Counted from the stretch's first letter, positions 1-8,406 are shown. The stretch: DNA of 64,000 nucleotides from Ruegeria profundi (GCF_001507545.1 NZ_LQBP01000013.1:28834-92833), one strand, 5' to 3'. The notes: a model not told the origin generated them from the letters alone. Made by a program: numbers and translations.

Positions 1-310
1 TGGACGAAAAGGCAAAAGGGACCCGCAGCATCTTTGCATATATAAGTGCCTGCTGCATGCCCTCTCCAATCGCGTGCTTGTTGCCTTTCACCTCCACGAC
101 GGTGATCGGGATGTTCGGCTTAAGGTAGAGTACATAGTAAGCCCTCTTCTGTTTGCCGCGTGCGACCAGCCTGCCTCGTACAATCGTGGGTCCATCAGTC
201 AGCGCCTTCTCTTTAGAGATGTGTGTCTGGAGGTCCCAACCCGCTTTCTGGATGGCAGGCGCAATAAGCTTGCTGCAATTGTCTCGCTCCGTAGGTACTC
301 GCTTGTCCAC
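1..310 (-). CDS. hsdR: Type I restriction enzyme R subunit, N-terminal part (runs off left edge)
   Basis: The minus strand is open from a GTG at 310 to the window edge, about 103 codons. The GTG has a good ribosome site (GAGGGA, 5 bases upstream). The peptide matches the N-terminal nuclease domain of HsdR: a start region like DNCSKLIAPAIQKAGW, then YYVLYLKPNIP, then VVEVKGNKHAIGEGMQQAL and YAKMLRVPFAF. In the family this PD-(D/E)xK domain cuts DNA after translocation by the helicase domain, in complex with HsdM and HsdS; those lie outside the window if present. Oddity: the usual ADYVLY reads AYYVLY here, so the aspartate I take to be catalytic is tyrosine, while the E and K of VEVK remain. 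Family assignment is firm; activity is uncertain. Confidence 0.8.
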   Translation of the reverse strand, partial: MDKRVPTERDNCSKLIAPAIQKAGWDLQTHISKEKALTDGPTIVRGRLVARGKQKRAYYVLYLKPNIPITVVEVKGNKHAIGEGMQQALIYAKMLRVPFAFSS

Positions 311-645
311 TAGATTCCCTCGTAGCGTAAGTCGCTATTGTTCCACACACCTTATTGGTTACCCATACAACCCCAAGTCGCAACCAGTTTTGCAAACTAA
401 TGGAAAGCCTCATAAGCGATTTTTAACTATCACTTATGACTCTGATCATCGTGATCGTGCATATTCTGAATTTTGTATAGACATATCGAAGAGCATGCGA
501 TCGTGGCTTTGCTGTTCCTTGCAACTTTGCCGTTGAACGACCACGAAAAATCGTCACTAGTTTGTGAGGAGCGAAAGAGGCTTGAAATCTATTCAGTCAC
601 GGGCACCGATTCCAGCTATTGCATTTTGGGGATGGAAGGCAACCA
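311..645. other. Intergenic stretch between divergent hsdR and an unknown gene
   Basis: About 335 bases between the leftward hsdR start and the rightward gene at 646. It is AT-richer than its surroundings and must hold promoters for both. I see no convincing gene, tRNA or strong hairpin; the open frames here have no ribosome site and look like chance. Confidence 0.4.
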
Positions 646-1110
646 ATGATAACGACCCACACACTAATGGCTGATTTTGGCTGTTTCGGCTGGCGCCACC
701 GCGGCCCGGAGAACGAAGTGAACCCACCTTTGGGTGGTGGCACATGGGACGGGTACTGCTGGAGCGACGAAGACGCCGTCATAGATGAACAACTAAGGCT
801 GGAACTGCGCGCGTGGCACGCTCGTTTTGAGATTGGAAATTCTGGATGCGAAGAAAACTCCTACAAGTTCGATTGGGAGAGCTTTCATAGCGAAGGTCTT
901 GCTCTCTGCCGTAAGCTCAAGACCGCTTTCGGATCAACTGTTCGTATACGATACAAAAAACCCGTGGAGGACCCGACCTGCCGTGGCAGGAATCCAGTGC
1001 AGATCGAAGCTGATGGGCGTGTGGTAGACGTGCCGTGGGATCATAATCTGGAAAGACAAAGATTGGCTGGATTCGTGGAAGATGTACGAAGGCGCTTAGA
1101 AAATGGTTGA
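646..1110 (+). CDS. Hypothetical protein, island gene
   Basis: A 154-residue protein that I do not recognise. The ATG at 646 is preferred over the in-frame TTG at 619 because GGAAGG lies 6 bases before it. The N-terminal third is rich in Trp and Gly (GCFGWRHRGPENE, PPLGGGTWDGYCW) and the C-terminal half is charged, ending in a probable amphipathic helix (LAGFVEDVRRRLEN). There is no signal peptide or membrane segment, so it is probably cytosolic. It sits alone between the divergent hsdR and the leftward phage-like operon, so it could be accessory to either or an independent island cargo gene. No function is proposed. Confidence 0.5.
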   Translation: MITTHTLMADFGCFGWRHRGPENEVNPPLGGGTWDGYCWSDEDAVIDEQLRLELRAWHARFEIGNSGCEENSYKFDWESFHSEGLALCRKLKTAFGSTVRIRYKKPVEDPTCRGRNPVQIEADGRVVDVPWDHNLERQRLAGFVEDVRRRLENG

Positions 1111-1211
1111 TGTGATAAGCGTCTATCCTTTGACTACTTCTAAACTGCAGTGGTTCAGATGCGACCTGACAGACGCTGCAAGAAAACGGCCAACTTTCAG
1201 ATTGCATCGAT

Positions 1212-1625
1212 CTATTTCTTCTGCGCACGCGATGAGGGGCCCTGTTTAGCCTTTTTCTTTGGCCCTGTGCTAAGACCGCCATGCAATCGGCAGCGTCGCT
1301 TACCTGGCACTACTCGAGCCTGACATTGGCCGCCGGTCCGGGTTTTTGCTCCGCACGTCGGGCGTTCTGACTTGGGCAACGGTTCGCCGTTCTCATTCAA
1401 CCCGAGCTCTGTCATCCGTTTGCAGTTTAAACCAGAACATCCCGAGCAATCCCTCTGGTAGTTTCTGTGTTTGTGAGCTTCCGCAGGGCAAGGCCGCCAA
1501 CGCGCCCGAAGTACCTGCCAATCGATGGGGTCACGGTGAAAGAGCGAACGCATCTTTACTTCAAGTTTCGTTGGTCTTCCCATCAGTAAACACCAACATT
1601 TGTTAGCATAGTCGGCAAACCCCAT
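1212..1625 (-). CDS. HGGxSTG-motif phage/mobile-element protein
   Basis: A 137-residue basic protein, last gene of a leftward phage-like set. Its C-terminal part holds CGAKTRTGGQCQ, then RCRLHGGLSTGPKK, the signature of the HGGxSTG family often found in prophages and integrative elements, usually of unknown function. Cys and His residues (C-x-x-C type pairs in CSGCSGLNC, CGAK, RCRLH) suggest metal binding. The N-terminal part includes MGRPTK (alternative start at 1583) and a basic Lys/Arg-rich tail. It lies downstream of the unknown gene at 1696-2304 with a 70-base gap. Family recognition is good; the biochemical role is not known. Confidence 0.65.
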   Translation of the reverse strand: MGFADYANKCWCLLMGRPTKLEVKMRSLFHRDPIDWQVLRARWRPCPAEAHKHRNYQRDCSGCSGLNCKRMTELGLNENGEPLPKSERPTCGAKTRTGGQCQARVVPGKRRCRLHGGLSTGPKKKAKQGPSSRAQKK

Positions 1626-1695
1626 GATGAGCGCGAGGCGACGGTTTTACCGCCCATCGCCTTGCTTTCCTCGGTGGCAGGTTCTTCCACTAAGT

Positions 1696-2304
1696 TCATT
1701 TTGCAACATCCCAATCGTATCGAACTGGCTGCAGTGAATTGGTGGCGTGGAGAGGGGGCTTATCTTCCTCGTGCGCTGCCTTCTCAGCGGCTTCCTGGTG
1801 TTCGATCATTTCGGCCTCCATCTGGTTCGCCTTTTGCTCGCCATAGATTTTTTTGACGTTCAAGTACCAAGCCAAACGATACTTGCGGAGCGTGTCCGGC
1901 TTCATCAGTCCGCGGGACTGCATTTCAACGCAAAGTCTGCCAAACAGGCACCCTTCGGGAATGCCTTCCCCAGAATCCATGCGGTTGGCGTAAATCTTCA
2001 GTGTGTCAATCTCGTCACCCTGAGCGGGGCGTTTAATCGTGGTTCCCTGCACCTCGTGAGCCGCAGCCTTCAATTCGAATGCAGTGGGCCAAACGCGAGT
2101 TTTTGCATCTTCGTCCAACTGCTGTTGATACTTCGACCACCAACCCTCGTAGCCGTTCCGGGGTGCATACTTATCAATAGTGAACGCCAAAGAGTTCATT
2201 TCTTCGCGCTGGGCCCTTTCATTTCCAACGAGTTGCCGAGGCATAGAGCGCCGTTCAAGCAGGCCCTTTAGCTTGGTTTTCAGGAAGTGCTCTCGGTGGT
2301 TCAT
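1696..2304 (-). CDS. Hypothetical phage-like protein
   Basis: A 202-residue, charged, mostly helical protein with no signal peptide or membrane segment. Its ATG overlaps the stop of the preceding DUF1376-like gene by four bases (ATGA), so the two are translationally coupled. Visible landmarks are an N-terminal basic region, a Trp/Tyr-rich stretch (NGYEGWWSKYQQ), and a C-terminal Glu/Ala-rich helix (MEAEMIEHQEAAEKAAHEE). In phages and satellites the gene after a DUF1376-type protein is often a replication or helicase-loader partner; that role is inference from position only. I recognise no motif in it. Confidence 0.5.
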   Translation of the reverse strand: MNHREHFLKTKLKGLLERRSMPRQLVGNERAQREEMNSLAFTIDKYAPRNGYEGWWSKYQQQLDEDAKTRVWPTAFELKAAAHEVQGTTIKRPAQGDEIDTLKIYANRMDSGEGIPEGCLFGRLCVEMQSRGLMKPDTLRKYRLAWYLNVKKIYGEQKANQMEAEMIEHQEAAEKAAHEEDKPPLHATNSLQPVRYDWDVAK

Positions 2305-3035
2305 TGATGGCCTCCAAAGCAGATACCGTCCATGATGGCATCAAGGTCGGGTTGGTGTGAGGGTTGCGGCTTAAGAGCGGCGCTGATCCAAGACACCGGC
2401 TCTGACACCCCCAAGCGGCTTGCGTCCCGCAGCGCATTGAACGTGGCCGTATCGCCGGATTGCTTGCGCCACATACCAATCAGACTGCGCGCTTTTTGGG
2501 CAGGAGTTCCATATTTGCCAAGGAAGGCAACACCCCTGTCGAAAACTTCTTTCGTGAAATCGACTGCATCGGCAGATGCCGATACGCAAGTATCGGAACT
2601 AATTGGGTTGTTGGGTAGTTGGGTAGGTTGCTCCGTGGGGATATCCACGGTTGGCGCCGTTTCATTACTTTTCAGAGACTTATCTGGTTTATCGCCCTTT
2701 TTACGGTTTGACTGTCGCGCAACCTGTTGTTCGACATAAGCGGCTTCCTTTCGTAACCTCTGAGAAATCAGCATGCCGCCATCGACTTCAAGAAAATCCC
2801 TGATGACCGATCCAATGCGCGATCTCCAGAGGCGTGGAGACACCCTGGAGACCGCGGCAAGGCGGCGGTCATCATCAGGAAAATCACATGTTTCGCGCAC
2901 CCACATCGCCATGAGAATAAGCATGTAGGCACCAACTTCGTCGGCAGCGAGGTGCGGCGTATCACGCTGAAATGCGTCTACCCAAAGTGGGCAGGGACGT
3001 TTTGCGCGAGCGCGTTTGGCGTTGAAATCACTCAT
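2301..3035 (-). CDS. DUF1376-like (YdaU-type) protein, probable phage replication gene
   Basis: About 244 residues. The ATG at 3035 is chosen because GGGAGG stands about 8 bases upstream and homology begins there; an upstream in-frame ATG at 3113 overlaps the previous gene more deeply. The N-terminal 100 residues fit DUF1376: PLWVDAFQRDTPHL, AYMLILMAMW, then DDDRRLAAVSRVSPRLWR. The middle is a low-complexity Lys/Ser/Thr linker with CSASADAVD-type residues, and the C-terminus holds an alpha-helical region (AQKARSLIGMWRKQSGD) as in replication-initiator-like phage proteins. It is coupled by overlaps to the 43-aa ORF upstream and the unknown gene downstream, giving one operon led by the AlpA-type regulator. 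Confidence 0.65.
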   Translation of the reverse strand: MSDFNAKRARAKRPCPLWVDAFQRDTPHLAADEVGAYMLILMAMWVRETCDFPDDDRRLAAVSRVSPRLWRSRIGSVIRDFLEVDGGMLISQRLRKEAAYVEQQVARQSNRKKGDKPDKSLKSNETAPTVDIPTEQPTQLPNNPISSDTCVSASADAVDFTKEVFDRGVAFLGKYGTPAQKARSLIGMWRKQSGDTATFNALRDASRLGVSEPVSWISAALKPQPSHQPDLDAIMDGICFGGHQ

Positions 3036-3159
3036 CTCGAGCAACCTCCCGCAGCTTTCCAACTTCCCGAGGGCTCTTAGCGCCACAAGTGATTTTAGCT
3101 TTTTTCGATTCATCGAAGTGACCGGCCACGATGAAGCCTCCGTAGCGAGCGACTAGCAT
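3028..3159 (-). CDS. Small coupled ORF (43 aa) between AlpA-type regulator and DUF1376-like gene
   Basis: The ATG at 3159 overlaps the TAG stop of the AlpA-type gene (ATGCTAG) and the TGA at 3028 overlaps the next start, so it bridges two real genes exactly. The peptide runs MLVARYGGFIVAGHFDESKK and continues basic to REVARDE. Nothing in it matches a family I know. The tight couplings argue for translation, either as a real small protein or as a device passing ribosomes to the next gene. Confidence 0.45.
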   Translation of the reverse strand: MLVARYGGFIVAGHFDESKKAKITCGAKSPREVGKLREVARDE

Positions 3160-3359
3160 ATTTCGCCATCTCGCAGAGCGCGGAGGTGGAGATCGATTTC
3201 CTCTTCGATCCACAACAAACGGCCACCAAGCTTAAAGGGTTTTGGAAGCCTCTCAGCAGCCAGGTCGGCATATATGGATGAACGAGAGCGGTTCCCGAGC
3301 TTCTTGCGAAGCTCGTTCAGGGTCAGGTACTTTACGTGAGTCGAAACAATTGCGCTCAT
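3153..3359 (-). CDS. AlpA-type (MerR-like HTH) phage regulatory protein
   Basis: A 68-residue DNA-binding protein. It reads KYLTLNELRKKLGNRSRSSIY, then LPKPFKLGGRLLWIEEEIDLHL, the standard helix-turn-helix plus wing of AlpA/excisionase-like regulators, which switch integrase or early genes in prophages, satellites and integrative islands. It is the first gene of the leftward operon, so it may control the genes behind it and perhaps the integrase at 13.8-15.0 kb. It ends in C-terminal GEIC and is coupled to the following small ORF. Family call is confident; the target operator is not identified. Confidence 0.75.
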   Translation of the reverse strand: MSAIVSTHVKYLTLNELRKKLGNRSRSSIYADLAAERLPKPFKLGGRLLWIEEEIDLHLRALRDGEIC

Positions 3360-3574
3360 AGGGCCAGTCGTCCTTTCTTACTCAGGACGAAAGCCAGAAT
3401 GATCGCAAACGGCCGCTCGTCCCACAAATGGGCCCCTTTCGGGGAGTGACGAACTGCACGTCTTGCGCAGTATTGATTCGCAAACTAACGGACAAATGCG
3501 GACAGCACAATATATTGTTGATTGTTCGCCGATACATACTGCATGTACGGCGTGATAACTTCGATCTAATACGC

Positions 3575-3679
3575 CTACAAACTCCGTGGGTTGCCGAAGG
3601 AGGGCACCCCGCGCGGTTTGGGGAACAGGTGCTGGATGCGTTTCAGGTGCTGTAGGTCGAGCCAGAACAAGTGCGACAT
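3575..3679 (-). pseudogene. IS5-family transposase, N-terminal remnant
   Basis: The minus strand from ATG 3679 reads MSHLFWLDLQHLKRIQHLFP, then KPRGVPSF and a stop at 3575. This resembles the start of IS5-group transposases (MSxLFWL...FFPKxxG), but only 34 codons survive. It faces opposite to the C-terminal remnant at 3892-4092, so the two are not one element in its original order. Confidence 0.5.
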
Positions 3680-3891
3680 AGACAATCCTCCTGCCGCCCT
3701 TGAATCACGACGGCTTTGCAGATGGAATCGGCCAATGCTATGGCCGCTCAGAGCGGCGAACCGGTCATCCGACGAAAAACCTCAGATGACGGCAGTGAGC
3801 CCGAAGCAGCCGATTTCGGCTTCAGCGGCCAGGTCTGCACTCGGTCGAACAGCTGTCATTGGACGGCCACACCACGCCCGTTCGGTGATGG

Positions 3892-4092
3892 GTGCGCGCC
3901 TGCATCCTTGGCCGGAAGCAGCGGAAGAAACCGGTAAAGTACGACAAGCGTCGCTAAAAACGGCGCAACCGGTTCGAGATCATGTTCGGAAGGTTGAAGG
4001 ATTGGCGGCGTGTGGCAACCCGCTACGGCAGGTGCCCCAAGGTCTTCCTATCAGCCATCGCCCTCGCAGCACTCGTCATCTACTGGCTATGA
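3892..4092 (+). pseudogene. IS5-family transposase, C-terminal remnant with in-frame stop
   Basis: The plus strand reads VRACILGRKQRKKPVKYDKRR, an in-frame TAA, then KRRNRFEIMFGRLKDWRRVA and FLSAIALAALVIYWL before the natural stop at 4092. This is the conserved end of IS5-group transposases, including the region with the catalytic Glu (FEIMFGRLKDWRR). The internal stop and missing upstream half make it non-functional. The 13 bases after it (GTCCTGACCCTAA, 4093-4105) recur at 13659-13671 at the other side of the amidohydrolase cluster. Confidence 0.75.
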
Positions 4093-4179
4093 GTCCTGAC
4101 CCTAAGGTGAAGCCTTAACTCAAACAAGCGGAGCCTTAGTCTGGTACATATGCTTAAGCGTATTATCCACAAATGCTGA

Positions 4180-5157
4180 TCATGCTTGTGAGCGAGACGA
4201 AGAGACCTTCCTGAAAGTGGTTGGTGTCGCGCCCGTTATCTTAAGAAAAGCGCGAGTGAAGTGTGCTTGGTTCGAGTATCCCAAAGAGCGTGAAATATCA
4301 GCAATCGGTAACGCAGTATCGTCCAGCAATTCCATAGCGGCACTGATGCGTGCCCGAGACAAAATATGCGAAAAGCTTTCTCCCTCTTTCTGAAGGGACC
4401 GCTGGAGGTGCCGCTCACTACAATTCAACAGGCGCGAAACAAACGCCAATGACAGACGAGGGTCGGACAAGTAGGTTTTCACCAACGCGGTGGCGGCCTG
4501 TGTCGCCGGCGCATGTCTCGCAGGAGTTTCTGAGGAAAGCGCATAGCGCGCGGCGGTAGCAACCTCGCTGTTCTGGATCAGCAGTTCCGTTTCTGCTTGC
4601 TCAAATCTCAGTCTGCATTCGTCCGAATGGATTATGGCTTCGAGATCGGCATGATGGCGTGACTGCAAATTCAGTAACGTCGGCCGCCACGCGGGGCCGA
4701 GAATACTTCTGACCGTCTCCAGCATGAGTTTGAGTACGTAGAGCTCAACCTGCCGAACCTGTTCACGACTACCAACAATCGCTCTGCGACTGAAAACGAC
4801 CCCGTTCCAGACCGGTCGGACAACGAAATCGGCACTGCTGCATTCGTGTGTCGCAAGATTACAAAATGTGACCATCCGCTCAAACAGCGTCTTTTTGCTG
4901 AAGAGCAAATCCATCGCTCCATGCTCATGAAGATTTGCGACACGCCCGGCGTCGAAGCCCAGATCAAACTTGCCAGTCGCGGTTGCCAAGCTCTCGGCGA
5001 GTCTCCAAAGCTGGTGCTCAGAGATCATCTCTTCTTGCTTCGCGAGCATGCGTTCGTTGATCTCGACTTCGGCGAGAAACTTCATCGGATCAAGTCCAGC
5101 TGCCTCGCAGGCAATCGCGAAGTTTGTTGCGTACCTGATTTTTACGATACCCTGCAA
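4180..5157 (-). CDS. AraC-family transcriptional regulator
   Basis: A 325-residue protein with an N-terminal arabinose-binding-like (Pfam Arabinose_bd type) sensor of about 200 residues and a C-terminal double helix-turn-helix: LSLAFVSRLLNCSERHLQRSL and the second motif IADISRSLGYSNQAHFTRAF followed by GATPTTFRK. This architecture is shared with OruR/ArgR-type regulators sensing small catabolic molecules. It is transcribed away from the amidohydrolase cluster that starts at 5408, the classic arrangement for a local regulator. The intergenic region carries two direct TTTACCATTT copies 22 bases apart, a fitting AraC-type operator. The inducer is probably the substrate or a product of the hydrolases; that is inference. 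Confidence 0.85.
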   Translation of the reverse strand: MQGIVKIRYATNFAIACEAAGLDPMKFLAEVEINERMLAKQEEMISEHQLWRLAESLATATGKFDLGFDAGRVANLHEHGAMDLLFSKKTLFERMVTFCNLATHECSSADFVVRPVWNGVVFSRRAIVGSREQVRQVELYVLKLMLETVRSILGPAWRPTLLNLQSRHHADLEAIIHSDECRLRFEQAETELLIQNSEVATAARYALSSETPARHAPATQAATALVKTYLSDPRLSLAFVSRLLNCSERHLQRSLQKEGESFSHILSRARISAAMELLDDTALPIADISRSLGYSNQAHFTRAFLKITGATPTTFRKVSSSRSQA

Positions 5158-5199
5158 AAAGCCGCCTCCAACGGTTTCACGGTCTTGTTGTAGTACTCT

Positions 5200-5231
5200 T
5201 TTACCATTTTACGACTCCCGATTTACCATTT
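5200..5231. promoter_or_regulatory. Candidate AraC-type operator: two direct repeats TTTACCATTT
   Basis: TTTACCATTT occurs at 5200-5209 and again at 5222-5231, same orientation, 22 bases start to start, i.e. two turns of the helix. AraC-family proteins bind such direct repeats. The site lies 43 bases before the regulator start (5157) and about 180 bases before the first amidohydrolase, so it may serve autoregulation and activation. Confidence 0.5.
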
Positions 5232-5407
5232 GCGCATGCAGGGGCGGATACCAGTTTTTACGCTGTGTGTTGGCAGTAGACTGATACACACTGCCACAAT
5301 GCCTCATGCTTGCTTGAGTTCTCAGACCGGTAGCGTCGAAAATCAAAGCAGGACTGCCATTTGCGGCCACCGTTGAGAGTGCATCATAGCCGAGAAAGGA
5401 AGCTTGC

Positions 5408-6814
5408 ATGACAATAATCAAATCCATACGCGCAACAGCGGTTATGACAGCCATGGCGCTTGCTTCACCTACATTCGCGCAGGAAAACGCGCCCCGGCAG
5501 GTGCTGTTCAGCAATGTAAACATCTTCGACGGGGTCAGCGAGACGTTGATCGAAAACGGTTCGGTGCTGGTCGAAGGCAACCTGATTAAGACCGTCTCGG
5601 CTGACGCGATCGACGCGCCTGATGCATTTCCGGTTGATGGTGAGGGGCGCACTCTGATGCCAGGCATGATCGACATGCACTCGCACTTGTGCTTGCGTGA
5701 CGGTATTCCCTGGGCAAGGACAGATTATGACCAGATGCTGGCGGGCGGGTATACGGCCCTTGTGCTCATCGATTACCTCGACCAAGGCTTCACAACGACG
5801 CGCGACACCGGGTGCAATGTTCTGGGGATTACCAAAGGTGTAAACAACGGTATTATTCCTGGCCCGCGCATTTTTCCCAGTGGCGGCGTGATAAGCCAGA
5901 CCGGCGGCCATGGCGACATCGGCTTTTTCAATGACATGCCGGGAACGGTGGACGACCTCGAAAAACACGGCTGGTCCTACATCGCGGACGGCGTGACCGA
6001 GGCCCGACGCGCCGCGCGGCATAACTTCCGCGGCGGAGCAACGCAGATCAAAGTCATGGCCGGCGGCGGCGTTGCCAGCGAGTTCGACCCGATCCACATG
6101 ACGCAGATGTCGGTGGAAGAAATGGAGGCCGTAGTCGAGGTTGCGCGCGACTATGGCAGCTACGTGACAGTGCACGCCTATCATGACCGGTCTGTGAACC
6201 GCGCCATCGACGCGGGTGTTCGGGTGATCGAACACAACTTTCTTGTTTCCGAAGACACAATCATCCGTATGAAAGAGGAAGGTGTTGCACTGTCGGCTCA
6301 GGCGGTCGTGGCGCTGGAAGTCTTCGATCCTGCAGCCGTCGAGCAGATCACGTTCTTCTCGCCCGACCAGAAAGCGAAGGCCGTTCAGGTCAACTCGGGA
6401 GCGACCCAGATGTTTGAATGGGCGCTCAAGCACGATCTTCTGATTGTCACCGGCGGTGACATGTTTGGCCCCGACCATGGCCGGCAAGCGGAGAACCTGA
6501 TCTGGTTCAACAAGAGTGCGAACGACAACTACCTGACCCTCAAGACCGCAACGTCGAACGCAGCCGAAGTGCTGAGTTGGAGCGGTGAGATGAACAAGTA
6601 CAAGGATGGTCCGCTGGGTGTGATCGAAGAAGGCGCTTATGCCGACATCATCCTTGTGAATGGAAATCCGCTTGAGGACCTAGATGCCGTGCTGCGCCAG
6701 AATGTCGATTTCGTCATGAAGGACGGACTTGTCTACAAGAACTGGCTACCGAGTGAGAATGCCCCAGCATTCTCGCCAGCCCGTATGGATCGCGAGGCGT
6801 ATGTGTCACGGTGA
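5408..6814 (+). CDS. Secreted metal-dependent amidohydrolase (paralog 1)
   Basis: A 468-residue amidohydrolase-superfamily enzyme with a cleavable signal peptide (MTIIKSIRATAVMTAMALAS, predicted cut after PTFA). Metal ligands are complete: MHSH (His91, His93), the bridging Lys215 in QIKVMAGGG, His256 in TVHAYH, His276 in IEHNF and Asp351 in GGDMFG. The N- and C-terminal composite beta-sandwich is present (VLVEGNLI; GVIEEGAYADIILV). Relatives include imidazolonepropionase-like and Xaa-Pro or N-acyl-amino-acid hydrolases (Sgx9260-type), which cleave amide bonds using a binuclear centre. The signal peptide places it in the periplasm or outside. It is the first of three paralogs followed by porin and metal-transport genes. 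Substrate unknown. Confidence 0.85.
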   Translation: MTIIKSIRATAVMTAMALASPTFAQENAPRQVLFSNVNIFDGVSETLIENGSVLVEGNLIKTVSADAIDAPDAFPVDGEGRTLMPGMIDMHSHLCLRDGIPWARTDYDQMLAGGYTALVLIDYLDQGFTTTRDTGCNVLGITKGVNNGIIPGPRIFPSGGVISQTGGHGDIGFFNDMPGTVDDLEKHGWSYIADGVTEARRAARHNFRGGATQIKVMAGGGVASEFDPIHMTQMSVEEMEAVVEVARDYGSYVTVHAYHDRSVNRAIDAGVRVIEHNFLVSEDTIIRMKEEGVALSAQAVVALEVFDPAAVEQITFFSPDQKAKAVQVNSGATQMFEWALKHDLLIVTGGDMFGPDHGRQAENLIWFNKSANDNYLTLKTATSNAAEVLSWSGEMNKYKDGPLGVIEEGAYADIILVNGNPLEDLDAVLRQNVDFVMKDGLVYKNWLPSENAPAFSPARMDREAYVSR

Positions 6815-6974
6815 AAGTGATGTCAGGAGTTCAGCCGAAGTGCCGCAGACTAACGTCATCATTGTAAGCGACGGATCTATCTTCGAGGGCACCTCTCGAT
6901 CATGCCAAAACGGAGCGGCTTTCCATCTGGCCGCGCCGATTTTGAAGAGCCAATTAAACCGAATTGGGAAGCTT

Positions 6975-8369
6975 ATGAAAACGATACTTTCCTCTGTAGC
7001 AGCTATTTTCGCACTGTCTTTAACGGCGACGGCACAGGAGACGGAAGCGCCACGGCTCCTCTTCACAAATTGCCACGTGTTTGACGGTGTGGCAGACAGT
7101 CTTGCGGAAGGTCGCAACATCCTGGTCGAGGGCAATCTCATCTCGGCGGTCGGCGATGCCGATCTGACGTCTGAGGGCGCGGAGGTGATCGACTGCGATG
7201 GTCGCACGCTGATGCCCGGCCTAATCGACGCGCATTCGCACATCTATATGAACATGCCCGGCGGGGTCGGTGGTATGGAGTCCGGGACGTGGGATCAGAT
7301 CGGTGCCCGCGCAGCTTCGCAGGCCACGGAGTATCTCTACAACGGATTCACGTCGATCCGTGAACTGGGCGGTGGTGGCTCTGGGGTCAAGAAAACTGTC
7401 GATGAAGGGCTGATCGAAGGACCGCGCATCTACCCGGGCGGGGCCTTCATCTCTCAAACGTCCGGACATGCGGATCTGCGCTATGGCTCACAGCGTAACC
7501 CAAACCTGCCGCCCTATCCCGATGACAACAACGCACAGCGACTTGGGGTCACGATTGTCGCCGACGGGCCGGATGCAGTTCTTGCGGCAACGCGCCAGAA
7601 CCTCAGTCAAGGTGCGAGCCAGATCAAGCTGATGGCGGGCGGCGGTGTGGCGTCGATCCTCGATCCGTTGCACACGCTCCAATTCCTGCCGGAAGAGATC
7701 GAGATGGCGGTACGCGCGGCGGCGGATTGGGACACCTATGTCGCCGTCCACGTGTTTTCCGATGAAGGCATCCGCCGCTCGGTTGATGCCGGCGTGCGCA
7801 GCATCGAACATGGGTTCTTCGCGAGCCGAGAAACGCTGCAGCTCATGAAGGATCGCGACGTTTTCCTTGTTGCGCAGATGACAGGCATCTCGCCCTATTT
7901 GGAGTTAAACCCGGGCCTGCAGTCGCCGGAGAACCAGGCCAAGCTGGCTTTGGCGACCGATCTCTCGAAGGACTTTGTGCAAAACGTGAAGGCGATTCAG
8001 CCCAAGATGGCGTTTCAGTCCGACATCGTGTTTGCAACCGGAGAGCAGTTCCGAGCGCAGATGGATTACGAGAAGTGGTTCCACGCGGATCTTTTTGGAA
8101 ACCACGCGATGCTGGTCGCCGCGACGTCGGGTGCGGGAGAGTTGCTGGCCTATTCAGGCTTGGCAAACCCCTATCTGGAAGGGCCGCTCGGCGTAATCGA
8201 GGAAGGGGCCTACGCCGATATTCTGATCGTCGAAGGCAACCCGTTGGAGGATATCAGCGTCATCGGTGGCAATGAAAAATGGTATGATGCCGAGCCACGC
8301 GCACGCGATATCCCGACCCTGCGGGTGATCATGAAGGACGGCGTGATCTACAAGAACACGCTCGAATGA
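6975..8369 (+). CDS. Secreted metal-dependent amidohydrolase (paralog 2)
   Basis: A 464-residue enzyme starting at ATG 6975 with signal peptide MKTILSSVAAIFALSLTATA. A longer reading from 6729 overlaps paralog 1 and lacks a sensible N-terminus. All metal ligands are visible: His87 and His89 (AHSH), Lys218 (QIKLMAGGG), His259 (AVHVF), His279 (IEHGF), Asp350 (FQSD). The closing strands read GVIEEGAYADILIVEGNPLE, nearly the same as in paralog 1, so the two arose by duplication, though they differ clearly in the loops lining the barrel (PPYPDDNN and LELNPGLQSPEN inserts). Different loops with the same core suggest different substrate range. A 160-base gap separates it from paralog 1, enough for an internal promoter. 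Confidence 0.85.
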   Translation: MKTILSSVAAIFALSLTATAQETEAPRLLFTNCHVFDGVADSLAEGRNILVEGNLISAVGDADLTSEGAEVIDCDGRTLMPGLIDAHSHIYMNMPGGVGGMESGTWDQIGARAASQATEYLYNGFTSIRELGGGGSGVKKTVDEGLIEGPRIYPGGAFISQTSGHADLRYGSQRNPNLPPYPDDNNAQRLGVTIVADGPDAVLAATRQNLSQGASQIKLMAGGGVASILDPLHTLQFLPEEIEMAVRAAADWDTYVAVHVFSDEGIRRSVDAGVRSIEHGFFASRETLQLMKDRDVFLVAQMTGISPYLELNPGLQSPENQAKLALATDLSKDFVQNVKAIQPKMAFQSDIVFATGEQFRAQMDYEKWFHADLFGNHAMLVAATSGAGELLAYSGLANPYLEGPLGVIEEGAYADILIVEGNPLEDISVIGGNEKWYDAEPRARDIPTLRVIMKDGVIYKNTLE

Positions 8370-8374
8370 GCGTA

Positions 8375-8406
8375 GGAGGGGTGGCTTTACCTCGTGTCAC
8401 CTCTCC
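8375..8406 (+). terminator. Weak hairpin between amidohydrolase 2 and DUF3299 gene
   Basis: GGAGGGGTG (8375-8383) pairs with CACCTCTCC (8398-8406) over a 14-base loop, with one G-U pair, followed by AATTTTA. The T tract is poor, so it may be an attenuator or mRNA-stabilising fold rather than a terminator. Confidence 0.3.

Noticed and set aside
5465..6487. Long antisense frame opposite amidohydrolase 1
   Set aside because: His/Arg/Asp-rich shadow of a GC-rich gene with complete catalytic residues on the other strand.
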